Positions 1 through 9,096 of a stretch of DNA of 40,508 bases are shown here, piece after piece. Source of the stretch: Alteromonas mediterranea DE. GTDB taxonomy: Bacteria; Pseudomonadota; Gammaproteobacteria; Enterobacterales; Alteromonadaceae. The notes beneath the pieces were generated by a model. It had not been told where the DNA came from, did not search any database, and worked only from the letters and a program-made list of their open reading frames with translations. The position numbers were made by a program, and so were the translations under genes. Numbering within the stretch: the stretch's first letter is position 1; the number at the start of each line of letters is the position of its first letter. The stretch is taken from positions 2,666,878 to 2,707,385 of the forward strand of contig NC_011138.3 in NCBI RefSeq assembly GCF_000020585.3, written 5' to 3'.

Positions 1-1
1 C

Positions 2-1216
2 TTCCAGTGGACACAAACCCTCAAGGGGAAGTCCAATACGCCAAATGCAAACCCAATATTCACCTTCCCACTGAGAACCCATAAGGGAGTAGATTCAAAG
101 TTTACCGACTGGCTCACCGAACAGCTGACACAAGGGCGACAACGTATTACCAAGCCAACCATCCAAGCGGTTAAGTGTATAGCTGTCAATCTTGCCTGTG
201 CGATGAACTTAGGCACCGATACAGGTTTCGTATACTCGCTAGGTAAGCGCCTAAAAGCTATCCCGAAGAGATTTCGTAGGGAGCCGTACAGCAGAGACAC
301 GATGAACACCTTGCTGGCGCAAGGAGAACAGCTAGGCTTGATTAAGATTGAGCGAGGATTCAAAAGCGAGAACTACACGTCTGGCATTCCGTCACTTATT
401 CTTCCGACTGAGACCTGTATCAATCAAGCTCGCCTTCTGGAAGCAATTGAGGTAACTGACATCTCTGTTCCTATTGACCCGCTCATTCTTCGCAACAATC
501 CTTATGATTACGTTAACTACAGCGACGAACCAAGCACTCTTCGCATGAGAAAGTCGATAATGGAACATAATGAGGTACGCACAAGTTACAACTGGGTATA
601 TACATCTGAAGACAACAGAACCATTCAACTATCGCAGTCTGACCTCTCATGCAGACGGATATTCAAAGGGCAATGGTGCATTGGTGGCAGGTTTTACTGT
701 GATGCGCAGAACCTACCTCAAGTTGTCAGAAGCAACATTACGATTAATGGAGAGCCTTGTGTTGAACTTGACTACAAGTCGATGCACCCTCGCCTTCTGT
801 ATCATTTATCAGGCGCAGAAGCTCCGAGTGATTGCTACGACATCGAAGGAGTAACAAGAGACAAAGTTAAAAAGATAGCCTTGATTGCGACCAGTACCAG
901 CAGCAAAAACCAAGCAGTCAGAGCGGTATCTTTCCATCTTAAAGTCAACGCTAAAAAGGCGGGTAGCCTTCTAGGGATGTTTGAAGCCAGACATAAGGCT
1001 ATTTCAGACTTACTTTACCGCAATGCTTGGCAAACACTTCAAAATATCGATAGCAAGATTGCAAATGATGTTATGGATTCATTAACGCAAGAAGCTATTC
1101 CTGTGATACCTGTTCATGACAGCTTTATAGTTCCTGAGTCAAAAGCTCATCAGTTACGACAAGCTATGCACGAACAGTATGAAATAAATACGGGGATGGA
1201 GGCATCTATAGCCTGA
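2..1216 (+). CDS. Family-A-like DNA polymerase palm-domain protein, 5' end cut by window edge
   Basis: The reading frame is open from base 2, so the gene is truncated by the window edge; 404 residues are visible, and the first in-frame ATG at 203 is probably internal. The C-terminal half carries a segment with GGRFY, ITINGEP and then VELDYKSMHPRLLY (codons from 761), which matches the layout of polymerase motif A with its catalytic Asp. IPVHDSFIVPE (HD codons at 1115-1120) has the layout of motif C. A Lys/Arg-rich helix between them (around 860-960) could be motif B. The N-terminal part looks like a helical or winged-helix DNA-binding region. No 3'-5' exonuclease domain is visible. Proteins with this GGRFYGG...DYS.LHPR.LY arrangement are known to me as uncharacterised proteins of plasmids and islands. 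Arg codons AGA and AGG are common, unlike the housekeeping genes further right. Polymerase activity is inference; the motifs are seen. Confidence 0.7.
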   Translation, partial: FQWTQTLKGKSNTPNANPIFTFPLRTHKGVDSKFTDWLTEQLTQGRQRITKPTIQAVKCIAVNLACAMNLGTDTGFVYSLGKRLKAIPKRFRREPYSRDTMNTLLAQGEQLGLIKIERGFKSENYTSGIPSLILPTETCINQARLLEAIEVTDISVPIDPLILRNNPYDYVNYSDEPSTLRMRKSIMEHNEVRTSYNWVYTSEDNRTIQLSQSDLSCRRIFKGQWCIGGRFYCDAQNLPQVVRSNITINGEPCVELDYKSMHPRLLYHLSGAEAPSDCYDIEGVTRDKVKKIALIATSTSSKNQAVRAVSFHLKVNAKKAGSLLGMFEARHKAISDLLYRNAWQTLQNIDSKIANDVMDSLTQEAIPVIPVHDSFIVPESKAHQLRQAMHEQYEINTGMEASIA

Positions 1217-1255
1217 TAACACCAAAGGGAAAGGACTCCCAATAATGACTTGATT

Positions 1256-1282
1256 TTGTATTGAATGAGCACTTGTTATAAT
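1256..1282 (+). promoter_or_regulatory. Extended -10 promoter for the GIY-YIG/DUF4041 gene
   Basis: A perfect TATAAT at 1277-1282 is preceded by TGT (1274-1276), making an extended -10 (TGnTATAAT). The -35 is weak: TTGTAT at 1256-1261 with a 15-base spacer, or TTGATT at 1250 with an over-long spacer. It lies 35 bases before the ATG at 1318, so the second gene can be transcribed separately from the polymerase-like gene. Confidence 0.6.
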
Positions 1283-1317
1283 GTTGTCAGAAGGATTAGC
1301 AGACACGGATTACAGTT

Positions 1318-2724
1318 ATGGGCTCGATTGAAGCTCTTCCAAGTGATTATGGACATATCATTACCTACGCTTTGATTTTCGCAGTCATATCGTTGCTAGT
1401 GTTTTCACTATTAAAATCTCGCGAGCTAAAGTCAGAGCTCAACAAAGTCAAATCTCACCTTCAAGACTCGAAGCAAAGAACGACAGAGCTGCTTGAGAAG
1501 TACCAACCGATAAGCTCTATTGAAGCTCGTGTGACGGAGCTTAACGCCGAGTCAGAAGCAATCACATCAAACATCCAGACGCTTCGGGCGTCTTATGCGA
1601 CTAAACGAAAGCTATTTGATGAACTTGAAAGAGAGCTGGCTGTATTTGATGAAAAAATTGAGTTGTCTACATTGGGGTACTATGAACCTCACTTCGACTT
1701 TGGAACGTCAGATAGATTCAAAGCTGAAATCACTGCTGTGCGAGAGCAGCAGAAAGATATGCTGAAAGCCAAACAAGCGGCCGTTTGCCATACTGAGTGG
1801 AAAGTTAATAACAGTGCCAGAGAAGGTCAGACGATGACAAACCGAGCACTTAAACTAACGCTGAGAGCTTTCAATAACGAATGTGATGCAGCAGTATCAA
1901 ACGTAAGATGGAATAATATCCGCAGAATGGAAGAGCGCTTATCTAAAGCGAGAGATGCAATAGACAAGCTCAATAAGTCTAACAACATCCAAATCACAGA
2001 ACCCTATTTCCAACTCAAGTTGCAAGAGCTCAGGCTAACTTATGAATATGCTGAGAAGCTCAGACAAGAGAAGGAAGAACGAGCAGAAGCGAAGCGCCAA
2101 CTCAGAGAAGAACAACAGCTAATAAAGGAACAAGAGGCAGCGGCAAGAGAACAGCATAAATACGAAGAGCTTGTTGCTAAGGCCAATGCTAAAGCCAATA
2201 AAGCTACTGGTGACGAGCTGGAGCGCTTAAAGTCTGAACTTGAAGAACTTGAGGCACAACTAAACGAGGCCAGAGCAAAATCAGAACGGGCTCTATCGAT
2301 GGCACAACAAACCAAATCTGGTTACGTCTATATCATCAGTAACATCGGTTCATTTGGTGATGGGGTATTCAAAATTGGGATGACCAGAAGGCTGGAGCCC
2401 CTAGACCGTGTGCGTGAGCTTGGGGATGCCAGTGTACCATTCACATTTGACGTCCATGCTCTTATTTACTCCGAGGATGCGCCTGCACTTGAAGCTGAAC
2501 TGCATCGTCATTTCAATGAACATCGACTCAACTTAGTCAACAACCGTAAGGAATTTTTCAGAGTAGATTTAGCTGAACTGAAGGGCAAGCTTGAGGAGTT
2601 AAAGCCTGATGTAGATTTTCTGACTGATGCTGAAGCTCAGGACTATCATCAAAGTCTATTAATCACTCAAGACAAAATCAAAGAAGACAACACTGTCAAC
2701 CGAAAGCTACCTGAAGAAATTTGA
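1318..2724 (+). CDS. DUF4041 / T5orf172 (GIY-YIG superfamily) protein with N-terminal membrane anchor and coiled coil
   Basis: This 468-residue protein has one N-terminal hydrophobic segment (about residues 12-33) followed by long charged coiled coil (about 35-110 and 240-325). The stretch between them (about 180-260, with LNKSNNIQITEPYFQLK) resembles DUF4041. The C-terminus (about 335-420) is a T5orf172/MUG113-type domain: GYVYIISN, KIGMTRR, DRVRELGDASVPF and the final LHRHFNEHRLN...EFF. T5orf172 is related to the GIY-YIG nuclease fold, and proteins of this architecture are frequent in phages and genomic islands. Their substrate is unknown to me. The gene follows the polymerase-like gene on the same strand with 101 bases between them and has its own promoter. 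AGA codons are frequent, consistent with transfer. Domain identity is fairly sure; a nuclease role is inference. Confidence 0.85.
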   Translation: MGSIEALPSDYGHIITYALIFAVISLLVFSLLKSRELKSELNKVKSHLQDSKQRTTELLEKYQPISSIEARVTELNAESEAITSNIQTLRASYATKRKLFDELERELAVFDEKIELSTLGYYEPHFDFGTSDRFKAEITAVREQQKDMLKAKQAAVCHTEWKVNNSAREGQTMTNRALKLTLRAFNNECDAAVSNVRWNNIRRMEERLSKARDAIDKLNKSNNIQITEPYFQLKLQELRLTYEYAEKLRQEKEERAEAKRQLREEQQLIKEQEAAAREQHKYEELVAKANAKANKATGDELERLKSELEELEAQLNEARAKSERALSMAQQTKSGYVYIISNIGSFGDGVFKIGMTRRLEPLDRVRELGDASVPFTFDVHALIYSEDAPALEAELHRHFNEHRLNLVNNRKEFFRVDLAELKGKLEELKPDVDFLTDAEAQDYHQSLLITQDKIKEDNTVNRKLPEEI

Positions 2725-2802
2725 AGGAACTCCCGAAGTCAGCAATCGGGCAACTTCACGATTACTTGATACTCTGAACGTATTTAGCAAGTGTGAACAA
2801 GA

Positions 2803-2818
2803 TTGTGAACGTTCACAA
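2803..2818. promoter_or_regulatory. Perfect 16-bp palindrome, candidate operator
   Basis: TTGTGAACGTTCACAA is a perfect inverted repeat. A further half-site TGTGAAC lies 12 bases upstream in direct orientation (2792-2798 versus 2804-2810), and a partial copy CTGAACG is at 2774-2780. The arrangement suggests binding of a dimeric protein, either a regulator of the neighbouring island or a recombination accessory factor. No terminator-like T-run follows it. Confidence 0.45.
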
Positions 2819-2934
2819 ATTTGACTATCATTGAGCCGAAAGTGAAGTTTGTGTGCAGTCTTGAAGATTGATTTTAAGAAATGCTGTAGAGTACGCCAGA
2901 TAAGGCTTTAGGGTGTCGCTTCGAAGAGAGAAGT

Positions 2935-3011
2935 TGGTCGGTGTGAGAGGATTTGAACCTCCGACCCCTGACACCCCATGACAGTGCGCTACCAGGCTGC
3001 GCTACACACCG
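2935..3011 (-). tRNA. tRNA-Pro (anticodon GGG)
   Basis: The minus strand folds as a 77-nt tRNA including an encoded CCA. The acceptor stem is CGGTGTG/CACACCG with discriminator A. The D-arm contains AGCGCAGCCTGGTAGCGC, the anticodon loop is ATGGGGT with GGG as anticodon, and the T-arm contains GGTTCAAATCC. It closely resembles the proline GGG tRNA of E. coli (proL). Its 3' end at 2935 points towards the accessory genes on the left, the usual geometry for an element integrated at a tRNA 3' end. Confidence 0.95.
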
Positions 3012-3027
3012 ACCGAAAGAGCGAGTA

Positions 3028-3055
3028 AGTCTACTCAATTTTACTCACAATGCAA
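3028..3055 (-). promoter_or_regulatory. Candidate promoter of tRNA-Pro
   Basis: Read on the minus strand, TTGCAT (3055-3050) is followed after 16 bases by TAGACT (3033-3028), about 17 bases before the first tRNA base. Spacing and position fit a sigma70 promoter; the hexamers are only moderately close to consensus. Confidence 0.4.
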
Positions 3056-3061
3056 CGAGAA

Positions 3062-3096
3062 TTAGCAATTAGACGGTTCAAGCGCTCAATTGCTAA
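3062..3096. terminator. Inverted repeat between the DASS gene and tRNA-Pro, possible terminator
   Basis: TTAGCAATT at 3062-3070 is the exact reverse complement of AATTGCTAA at 3088-3096, with 17 bases between them. It lies downstream of the symporter gene (minus strand) and upstream of the tRNA. The stem is AT-rich and no clear U-run follows, so its role as a terminator is uncertain. Confidence 0.3.
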
Positions 3097-3151
3097 CCAC
3101 CTTGTTAAATATCCCCGTAAAACACAGCGTTACAAATGCCGCTAATAGGTG

Positions 3152-4588
3152 CTAAGCCAATGTCACGTAGCACACTGCGGTAACAACCAAGGCCACCAAC
3201 ACGTTCAGCATCACACCTTCTCTCGCCATGGTTTTTATATCGAACTTTTCGGTTGAATAAGCAATGGCGTTTGGCGCTGTGGCTACGGGTAGCATAAACG
3301 CACAGCTTGCGCTTATGGCTGCGGGTATCATTAGCAATTTCGGGTCAACCCCAACCGCCATTCCTGCTGCAGCTAAAATAGGCATAAGCAATGTGGATGT
3401 TGCCGTGTTAGACGTGATTTCCGTTAAAAACGTAACGAACAAGCAAATACCAAGCACTATTAAGATAACAGGTAACGTAGCTAGCCCCGTTAGCCAAGAC
3501 CCCATTAGAACGCTTAGCCCCGATGCCATAAACGCCTTAGCAATACAAATACCGCCAGCAAACAGTAACAACATGCCCCACGGTATATCGTTAGCTGTTT
3601 TCCAATCCAGTAACTTGTCGTTATTACCCTTGGCATCAACGTGGCCATTGTCGTTACCACTATTGGTAAAAAACATAGCCGCAACGCCCGCTACGGCAAT
3701 AGTGCTATCGCTAATTGTGCTTACGCCTATCCACGCTGTCCAAAAGGGCCTGAAGATCCACGCCAGCACTACAGTTCCGAATATCGCCAGCACTCGCTTT
3801 TCTGCCCTACTCCACGTGCTTGGCACTGGCAAATCTATATGACCAACTTCTTTGATTCCCCTTGCCAGCCACAACGCCATAATGGGAACGCCAAGAATCA
3901 CAATAGGTACGCCTGTTTTCATCCAATCGATAAAGCTGTACTCAATGCCTTGCGTTTCCTCATATACACTCATGAAAATAATATTAGGCGGTGTACCGAT
4001 AGGTGTTCCCACACCCCCAAGGCTTGCCGAATAAGCTATACCAAGAATAAGCGCCACACCAAAGCGTGGGTTATCTACCGCATTGATAATGGCGATAGCC
4101 ATGGGCAACATCATTAAAACGGTGGCGGTATTACTGATCCACATACTCAGTACGGCAGTGGTTAGCATAAACCCCAGGACCAGCTTTAACGGGCTTCCGC
4201 TGCCGGTTAACCGCAGCATATAAATTGCGAAACGCTTATGGAGGTTAGCGCGCTCTAACCCTTTAGACAGCATAAATGCAGCCATTAAAAGAATAATAAC
4301 GTGGCTGCCAAGCGAAGACGCAGCCTCGCTGTGAGAAAGCACACCAAACAAGGGGAATAACGCGAAGGGTAATAACGATGTGGCCGGAATGGGTAGCGCC
4401 TCTGTAACCCAAAGAATGGCGACAAATAGGGTAATGGCTGCGGTAAAGATGATCTCGTTTGGCTGGCCGGCCGTCCACAAGCCAAGGCCGCTAATTACAG
4501 ACACAATTAGCGCAATCAAGATAATGGTGTTCTTGCGCGTGGGTGTGCGTTGTGTTTTTTCTGACGTAGGTTGAGGGTTTGAGTGCAT
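3152..4588 (-). CDS. DASS-family (SLC13/INDY-type) sodium:anion symporter
   Basis: This 478-residue inner-membrane protein has many hydrophobic segments from about residue 21 to the C-terminus. Both diagnostic SNT signatures of the divalent anion:sodium symporter family are present: SNTATVLMMLP at 152 and TSNTATSTLLMP at about 392. They sit in the two inverted-repeat halves and in characterised members form the sodium- and carboxylate-binding sites. A GTPIGTPPN segment (194-202) is also typical. The family imports dicarboxylates such as succinate or malate, or sulfate, with sodium; the exact substrate cannot be read from the sequence. It stands alone between tRNA-Pro and dcd on the same strand as dcd. 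Confidence 0.9.
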   Translation of the reverse strand: MHSNPQPTSEKTQRTPTRKNTIILIALIVSVISGLGLWTAGQPNEIIFTAAITLFVAILWVTEALPIPATSLLPFALFPLFGVLSHSEAASSLGSHVIILLMAAFMLSKGLERANLHKRFAIYMLRLTGSGSPLKLVLGFMLTTAVLSMWISNTATVLMMLPMAIAIINAVDNPRFGVALILGIAYSASLGGVGTPIGTPPNIIFMSVYEETQGIEYSFIDWMKTGVPIVILGVPIMALWLARGIKEVGHIDLPVPSTWSRAEKRVLAIFGTVVLAWIFRPFWTAWIGVSTISDSTIAVAGVAAMFFTNSGNDNGHVDAKGNNDKLLDWKTANDIPWGMLLLFAGGICIAKAFMASGLSVLMGSWLTGLATLPVILIVLGICLFVTFLTEITSNTATSTLLMPILAAAGMAVGVDPKLLMIPAAISASCAFMLPVATAPNAIAYSTEKFDIKTMAREGVMLNVLVALVVTAVCYVTLA

Positions 4589-4757
4589 TGCGCTTCCCTT
4601 TACTGATAGCTTTCTTATAAGTGCTAGGGATTGTTGACTTTTTACTGTAACGCAAAGGTCAACAGGCCCTTATTATTTGCTCTTATAATATCTATCAGTA
4701 ATTCGAGTAACGCACTAGGCTTTTTTTAAAAACGGCGCTTTTATTGTGCAAGTGAGC

Positions 4758-5351
4758 CTATTTACTTTGGTCATCCGAAGAAATTCGGCTAGCTACAGCA
4801 CCGGCTTGGCCCTTGTATTTAGCATCAACCCTTGCGTTGTAAGGCTTCTCAGCGGGCGCTGATAACACCTCAAAGCTAAGCGCGCCAATTTTCATTTTTG
4901 GTCGAAGCGCTAGGGGCAGTTTACCGCTGTTGTAAAACTCAAGCACGATATTACCCGACCAACCCGGGTCAATACGATGAGCCGTGACGTGCACCATTAG
5001 GCCTAAGCGCGCAAGCGATGAACGCCCGTCTAGCCATCCTACGATGTTATCTGGCAAGGTTACCGACTCGTGCGTAATTGCCAGCGCAAGTTCTCCAGGA
5101 TGCAAGAAAAAGGCTTTACCTTCTTCTAGTTCAATTTCGTCGCTCATTACGTGGTCGAGGGCTTCTTGAACCTGCGCTTTAGGGCCGCTTAAATCAATAA
5201 ACGGCGCTTGGTGATCTTCAAACACGCGAAATTTATTGCCTAAACGGATATCTACCGTTACACCACTAATCTGATCGTAGTCTGGTGTTGGGTCAATTTT
5301 GATTTTTCCATCTTGAAGATGTTGATAGATATCGCGGTCGCACAAGCGCAT
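4758..5351 (-). CDS. dcd: dCTP deaminase
   Basis: This 197-residue cytosolic enzyme deaminates dCTP to dUTP, feeding dUMP and thymidylate synthesis. It matches E. coli Dcd (193 residues) nearly throughout: start [21 protein letters not shown], the active-site stretch [20 protein letters not shown], and VLEFYN with catalytic Glu138, ending near GAVASRI. The start is supported by a GAGG ribosome-binding site 8 bases upstream. It lies downstream of apbC on the same strand, with a 157-base gap holding its own promoter. Confidence 0.97.
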   Translation of the reverse strand: MRLCDRDIYQHLQDGKIKIDPTPDYDQISGVTVDIRLGNKFRVFEDHQAPFIDLSGPKAQVQEALDHVMSDEIELEEGKAFFLHPGELALAITHESVTLPDNIVGWLDGRSSLARLGLMVHVTAHRIDPGWSGNIVLEFYNSGKLPLALRPKMKIGALSFEVLSAPAEKPYNARVDAKYKGQAGAVASRISSDDQSK

Positions 5352-5379
5352 GGTGTATTCCTCATTTCAGTAGGCCGCT

Positions 5380-5408
5380 ATTATGCGTATGTCACCGCAT
5401 GCATTCAA
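5380..5408 (-). promoter_or_regulatory. Candidate dcd promoter
   Basis: On the minus strand TTGAAT (5408-5403), a 17-base spacer and CATAAT (5385-5380) form a good sigma70 match about 28 bases before the dcd start. This suggests dcd can be transcribed independently of apbC. Confidence 0.5.
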
Positions 5409-5508
5409 CTGCTCAAAGGCTTGTTTTCTCTGCTTTTGCGCAATTTTTTAAAAGGTTTTACCAAATTTAAGCTAAAGCCGTGAGAACGTACATCACGTTA
5501 GCAACTCG

Positions 5509-6615
5509 CTAGGCTTTGCCTACTATACCAATGGGGTCGCCTTTTATGTGTTTTTCAGCCCCTTCGCGGGGCTTAACGGTTAAGGCTAATTGCATAGAGA
5601 GTGCGCGTGCCGCCTCGCGATAGCTCTCGCTTAAGGGGCTGTCTGGAGAGGTTATCAAAAGCGGCGTGCCGGCATCGCCGTGTTCACGAATGTGGATATC
5701 AAGCGGCAATTGACCTAAGAGGGGCAATCCGTGACGTTCTGCCAATGCCTCTCCACCATCTTTAGCAAACACGTAATCTTTGGTGCCGCAAGCCCTGCAC
5801 TGGTAATAACTCATGTTTTCGATAAGCCCTAACACCGGCACGTTAACCTTCTCAAACATGCTTATACCTTTTTGGGCATCGGCCAGCGCTAAATCTTGCG
5901 GTGTTGTTACCACCACAGAAGCCGTTAGCGGCACCTGTTGGGCCATGGTCAGCTGGATATCGCCAGTGCCTGGTGGCATGTCAACAATTAAGTAATCCAG
6001 CACAGGCCACAATGTTTCATCTAATAACTGTTTAAGTGCCCTACTTGCCATTGGTCCTCGCCACACCGCCGCGTCTTCCTGCGGTACTAGGTAGCCTATC
6101 GAGTTAGCCAACAGCCCATGTGCCGATAGCGGCTGCATGTGCTTATTATCTTCGCTTTCAGGGTGCGCCTCTGGGTTGCCAAGCATAATAGGAATAGACG
6201 GGCCGTAAATATCAGCATCTAGAATGCCCACTTTCGCACCTTCCTGCATAAGCGCAAACGCAAGATTAATACTGGTTGTAGACTTCCCTACCCCACCCTT
6301 GCCGGAGGCAACCGCTATAATGTTTTTAATATTGGTAACCGGCGCAACTTCAGTTTCCCCACTAGCAACCTTGTGTTTAAACGTGAGCTTGCTTGCATCA
6401 AACTTACCTTCAAGCTGCTCAAGCACGGTTTGTTTAAGCGCGTCTAGCTGCGTAGCAATGCAAAACGGTAGAGTAACGGTAATGCCCGCGCTTTCATTGT
6501 CGGGGTGAGTGAATGCACACCACGGCAAGGTATCTTCTACGTCTACGCTAAAATACGTGGCCAAAATAGCAGCAACTTTTTGTGTTGCGGGCTTTGCTTT
6601 ACGAGAAAAGAACAT
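5509..6615 (-). CDS. apbC: Iron-sulfur cluster carrier protein ApbC (Mrp)
   Basis: This cytosolic P-loop ATPase of the Mrp/NBP35 family binds a 4Fe-4S cluster and passes it to apoproteins. With the start at 6615 the protein is 368 residues, the usual length (E. coli 369). The deviant Walker A GKGGVGKST is at 105-113, VDMPPGTGD at about 211-219, and the cluster-binding CRAC at 273-276. An N-terminal MIP18-like region precedes the ATPase. The frame is open further upstream to 6705, but AAGG with a 6-base gap precedes the ATG at 6615, and an upstream start would overlap the metG leader. It is divergent from metG, the same order as in E. coli. Confidence 0.93.
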   Translation of the reverse strand: MFFSRKAKPATQKVAAILATYFSVDVEDTLPWCAFTHPDNESAGITVTLPFCIATQLDALKQTVLEQLEGKFDASKLTFKHKVASGETEVAPVTNIKNIIAVASGKGGVGKSTTSINLAFALMQEGAKVGILDADIYGPSIPIMLGNPEAHPESEDNKHMQPLSAHGLLANSIGYLVPQEDAAVWRGPMASRALKQLLDETLWPVLDYLIVDMPPGTGDIQLTMAQQVPLTASVVVTTPQDLALADAQKGISMFEKVNVPVLGLIENMSYYQCRACGTKDYVFAKDGGEALAERHGLPLLGQLPLDIHIREHGDAGTPLLITSPDSPLSESYREAARALSMQLALTVKPREGAEKHIKGDPIGIVGKA

Positions 6616-6723
6616 AAAATGCCTTACTAGTAGTAGAATTGTGTGAATTACGTAATGCAAAAAACGCGGTTTTCCGCTAGTATTTGCAGCCATTTTGAAA
6701 CGCAAAGAATCAATAACGTCATT

Positions 6724-8751
6724 ATGTCAGAAAAACGCCGAATTCTGGTAACCAGTGCGTTGCCATACGCAAATGGCTCTATTCACTTAGGTCATTTGCT
6801 AGAACACATTCAAACCGACATCTGGACTCGTTTTCAGCGCCTTCGCGGAAACGAATGTTACAGTGTTTGCGCCGACGATGCACACGGTACGCCGGTTATG
6901 CTTAAAGCCCAAGAGCTTGGCATTACGCCAGAAGAAATGGTGGCTAGAACCCGTGCTGAACACCATCAAGACCTTGTTGATTTTCATGTTAACTACGACA
7001 ATTACTATGTAACTCATTCGCCAGAAAACAAGGCGTTCTGTGAAGAAATTTACACTCGTTTGGATAACGCAGGTTACATCAGCAAGCGAACTATTAACCA
7101 ATTGTTCGACCCTGAAAAAGAAATGTTCTTACCGGATCGTTTCGTTAAGGGCACATGCCCAAGTTGTGGCGCAGAAGACCAAAACGGCGACAGCTGTGAC
7201 GTATGTGGCGCAACGTATAGCCCGACTGAAGTTAAGAACCCGCGAAGCGTTGTTTCTGGCGCTACACCGGTACTACGTGAGTCTGAGCACTTCTTCTTTG
7301 ACCTGCCAAAGTTTGAGGGCATGTTAAAAGAGTGGATCCGCTCAGGTGCCCTTCAAGAAGAAATGGCAAACAAGCTACAAGAATGGTTCACCGAAGGTCT
7401 TCAGCAGTGGGACATTAGCCGTGATGCGCCTTACTTCGGCTTTGAAATTCCAGGTGCGCCGAACAAGTTCTTCTACGTGTGGGTAGATGCGCCTGTTGGC
7501 TACATGGCTAGTTTCAAAAACTTCTGCGACCAGAACAACCTAGAGTTTGATGATTTCTGGAAGGCCGACTCAGAAGCTGAGCTTTACCACTTTATCGGTA
7601 AAGACATTACTTATTTCCACTGCCTTTTCTGGCCTGCCATGCTAGAAGGAGCGGGATACCGTAAGCCCACTGGCGTAAACATTCACGGTTTCGTAACCGT
7701 AAACGGTGCGAAAATGTCAAAGTCGCGCGGTACCTTTATTAAAGGCCGCACCTACTTAGACCACTTAAACCCAGAATACTTGCGCTACTACTTTGCCTCT
7801 AAGCTGGGTGACGGTGTTACCGACATCGACCTTAACTTTACTGACTTCGCACAAAAAGTGAATTCAGACCTGGTAGGTAAAGTGGTTAACATTGCAAGCC
7901 GCTGTGCAAGCTTTATCACCAAGCGTTTCGACGGAAAACTGTCTGACAACGTGATTGAGCCAGAACTTATTGCTGAGTTCCAAAACGCATCAGAAAGCAT
8001 TGCTGCCCTTTTTGAAAAGCGTAAGTATCACCAAGCTGTGCGCGAAATTATGGCTCTTGCCGACAAAGCGAACCAGTTCATTGATAACAATGCGCCTTGG
8101 GTTACCATTAAAGACGAGACTAAGCAGCAGTTCACACACGATGTGTGCTCGCTAGGTATCAACATGTTCCGTCTGTTGGTTATTTACTTAAAGCCTGTAC
8201 TGCCAGTACTGGCAGAAAAAGCAGAAGCATTCTTAAACGACAAGTTCGACTGGAATTCACTGCAAACCCTATTGAAAGGCCACGCCATCAACAAATTTAA
8301 GCCAATGATGCAACGTGTAGAAATGGAGAAAATCGACGCCATGGTTGAAGATTCAAAAGAAAGCCTAGCGCCAGCAGCACCGGCTATCGACCCAGACAGC
8401 CCGCTTGCTAAAGACCCTATCAGCGACACTATCTCGTTTGATGATTTCGCAAAGGTAGATTTACGTATTGCACGCATTGCTAACGCCGAGCACGTAGAAA
8501 AAGCAGACAAACTTTTACGTTTAGAGCTGGATTTAGGCGGCGAAACTAAGCAAGTATTTGCAGGTATTAAGTCGGCCTACTCGCCTGAAGCGCTTATCGG
8601 TAAGCACACGGTAATGGTGGCTAACCTAGCGCCCCGCAAAATGCGCTTTGGGATGAGTGAAGGCATGGTATTAGCCGCGGGCCCTGGTGGCGACGAGCTA
8701 TACATTCTTGAGCCACACGAAGGTGCAAAGCCGGGTATGCGTGTTAAATAA
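6724..8751 (+). CDS. metG: Methionyl-tRNA synthetase
   Basis: This class I aminoacyl-tRNA synthetase charges tRNA(Met), including the initiator. It has 675 residues from the ATG at 6724 (E. coli 677). Catalytic signatures are HLGH (21-24, in [14 protein letters not shown]) and KMSKS at 330-334. The zinc knuckle is CPSCG...CDVCG (Cys 145, 148, 158, 161). The C-terminal EMAP-II-like tRNA-binding domain begins at about 570 ([13 protein letters not shown]) and ends GAKPGMRVK, as in the dimeric enterobacterial enzyme. The frame stays open upstream to 6643, but [18 protein letters not shown] aligns with known N-termini. A terminator follows. Confidence 0.97.
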   Translation: MSEKRRILVTSALPYANGSIHLGHLLEHIQTDIWTRFQRLRGNECYSVCADDAHGTPVMLKAQELGITPEEMVARTRAEHHQDLVDFHVNYDNYYVTHSPENKAFCEEIYTRLDNAGYISKRTINQLFDPEKEMFLPDRFVKGTCPSCGAEDQNGDSCDVCGATYSPTEVKNPRSVVSGATPVLRESEHFFFDLPKFEGMLKEWIRSGALQEEMANKLQEWFTEGLQQWDISRDAPYFGFEIPGAPNKFFYVWVDAPVGYMASFKNFCDQNNLEFDDFWKADSEAELYHFIGKDITYFHCLFWPAMLEGAGYRKPTGVNIHGFVTVNGAKMSKSRGTFIKGRTYLDHLNPEYLRYYFASKLGDGVTDIDLNFTDFAQKVNSDLVGKVVNIASRCASFITKRFDGKLSDNVIEPELIAEFQNASESIAALFEKRKYHQAVREIMALADKANQFIDNNAPWVTIKDETKQQFTHDVCSLGINMFRLLVIYLKPVLPVLAEKAEAFLNDKFDWNSLQTLLKGHAINKFKPMMQRVEMEKIDAMVEDSKESLAPAAPAIDPDSPLAKDPISDTISFDDFAKVDLRIARIANAEHVEKADKLLRLELDLGGETKQVFAGIKSAYSPEALIGKHTVMVANLAPRKMRFGMSEGMVLAAGPGGDELYILEPHEGAKPGMRVK

Positions 8752-8777
8752 CGCCCAAAAGCGCTTCGCATTAAAGC

Positions 8778-8822
8778 AAGGTGACATTCAACGTTATAAA
8801 GCGAAAGGATGTCACCTTTTTT
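8778..8822 (+). terminator. Rho-independent terminator of metG
   Basis: AAGGTGACAT at 8778-8787 pairs perfectly with ATGTCACCTT at 8809-8818 and is followed by a run of six T (8817-8822). It lies 26 bases after the metG stop. The remaining 275 bases up to mscS show nothing recognisable apart from the mscS leader. Confidence 0.8.
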
Positions 8823-9096
8823 ATTGAGCGGTTGATGAAGCCCTCTCATTTGTGAAACCCAAAATCACGTAAATAGGTTCAAGGTGCAAACATAAAGGCT
8901 TTTAATCTGAGTAACGTCATCACGCACTATGCAACTCAATCATCACTTACACATTCTTTAAGCCACCCGCCTTTCAGTAAAATAGGCTAACGGCCTTTAG
9001 TCAACAAAAGGGCCAATTCAACGTGAGTCAATTTACGGCGATCTAACATTCTTTCTTTAACGTAATCAACGTGTTTGATTAACGAAAGAGGTATTT

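Noticed and set aside
203..1216. The ATG at 203 as start of the polymerase-like gene
   Set aside because: The frame is open with protein-like sequence back to base 2 and there is no ribosome site before 203, so the gene most likely starts outside the window.
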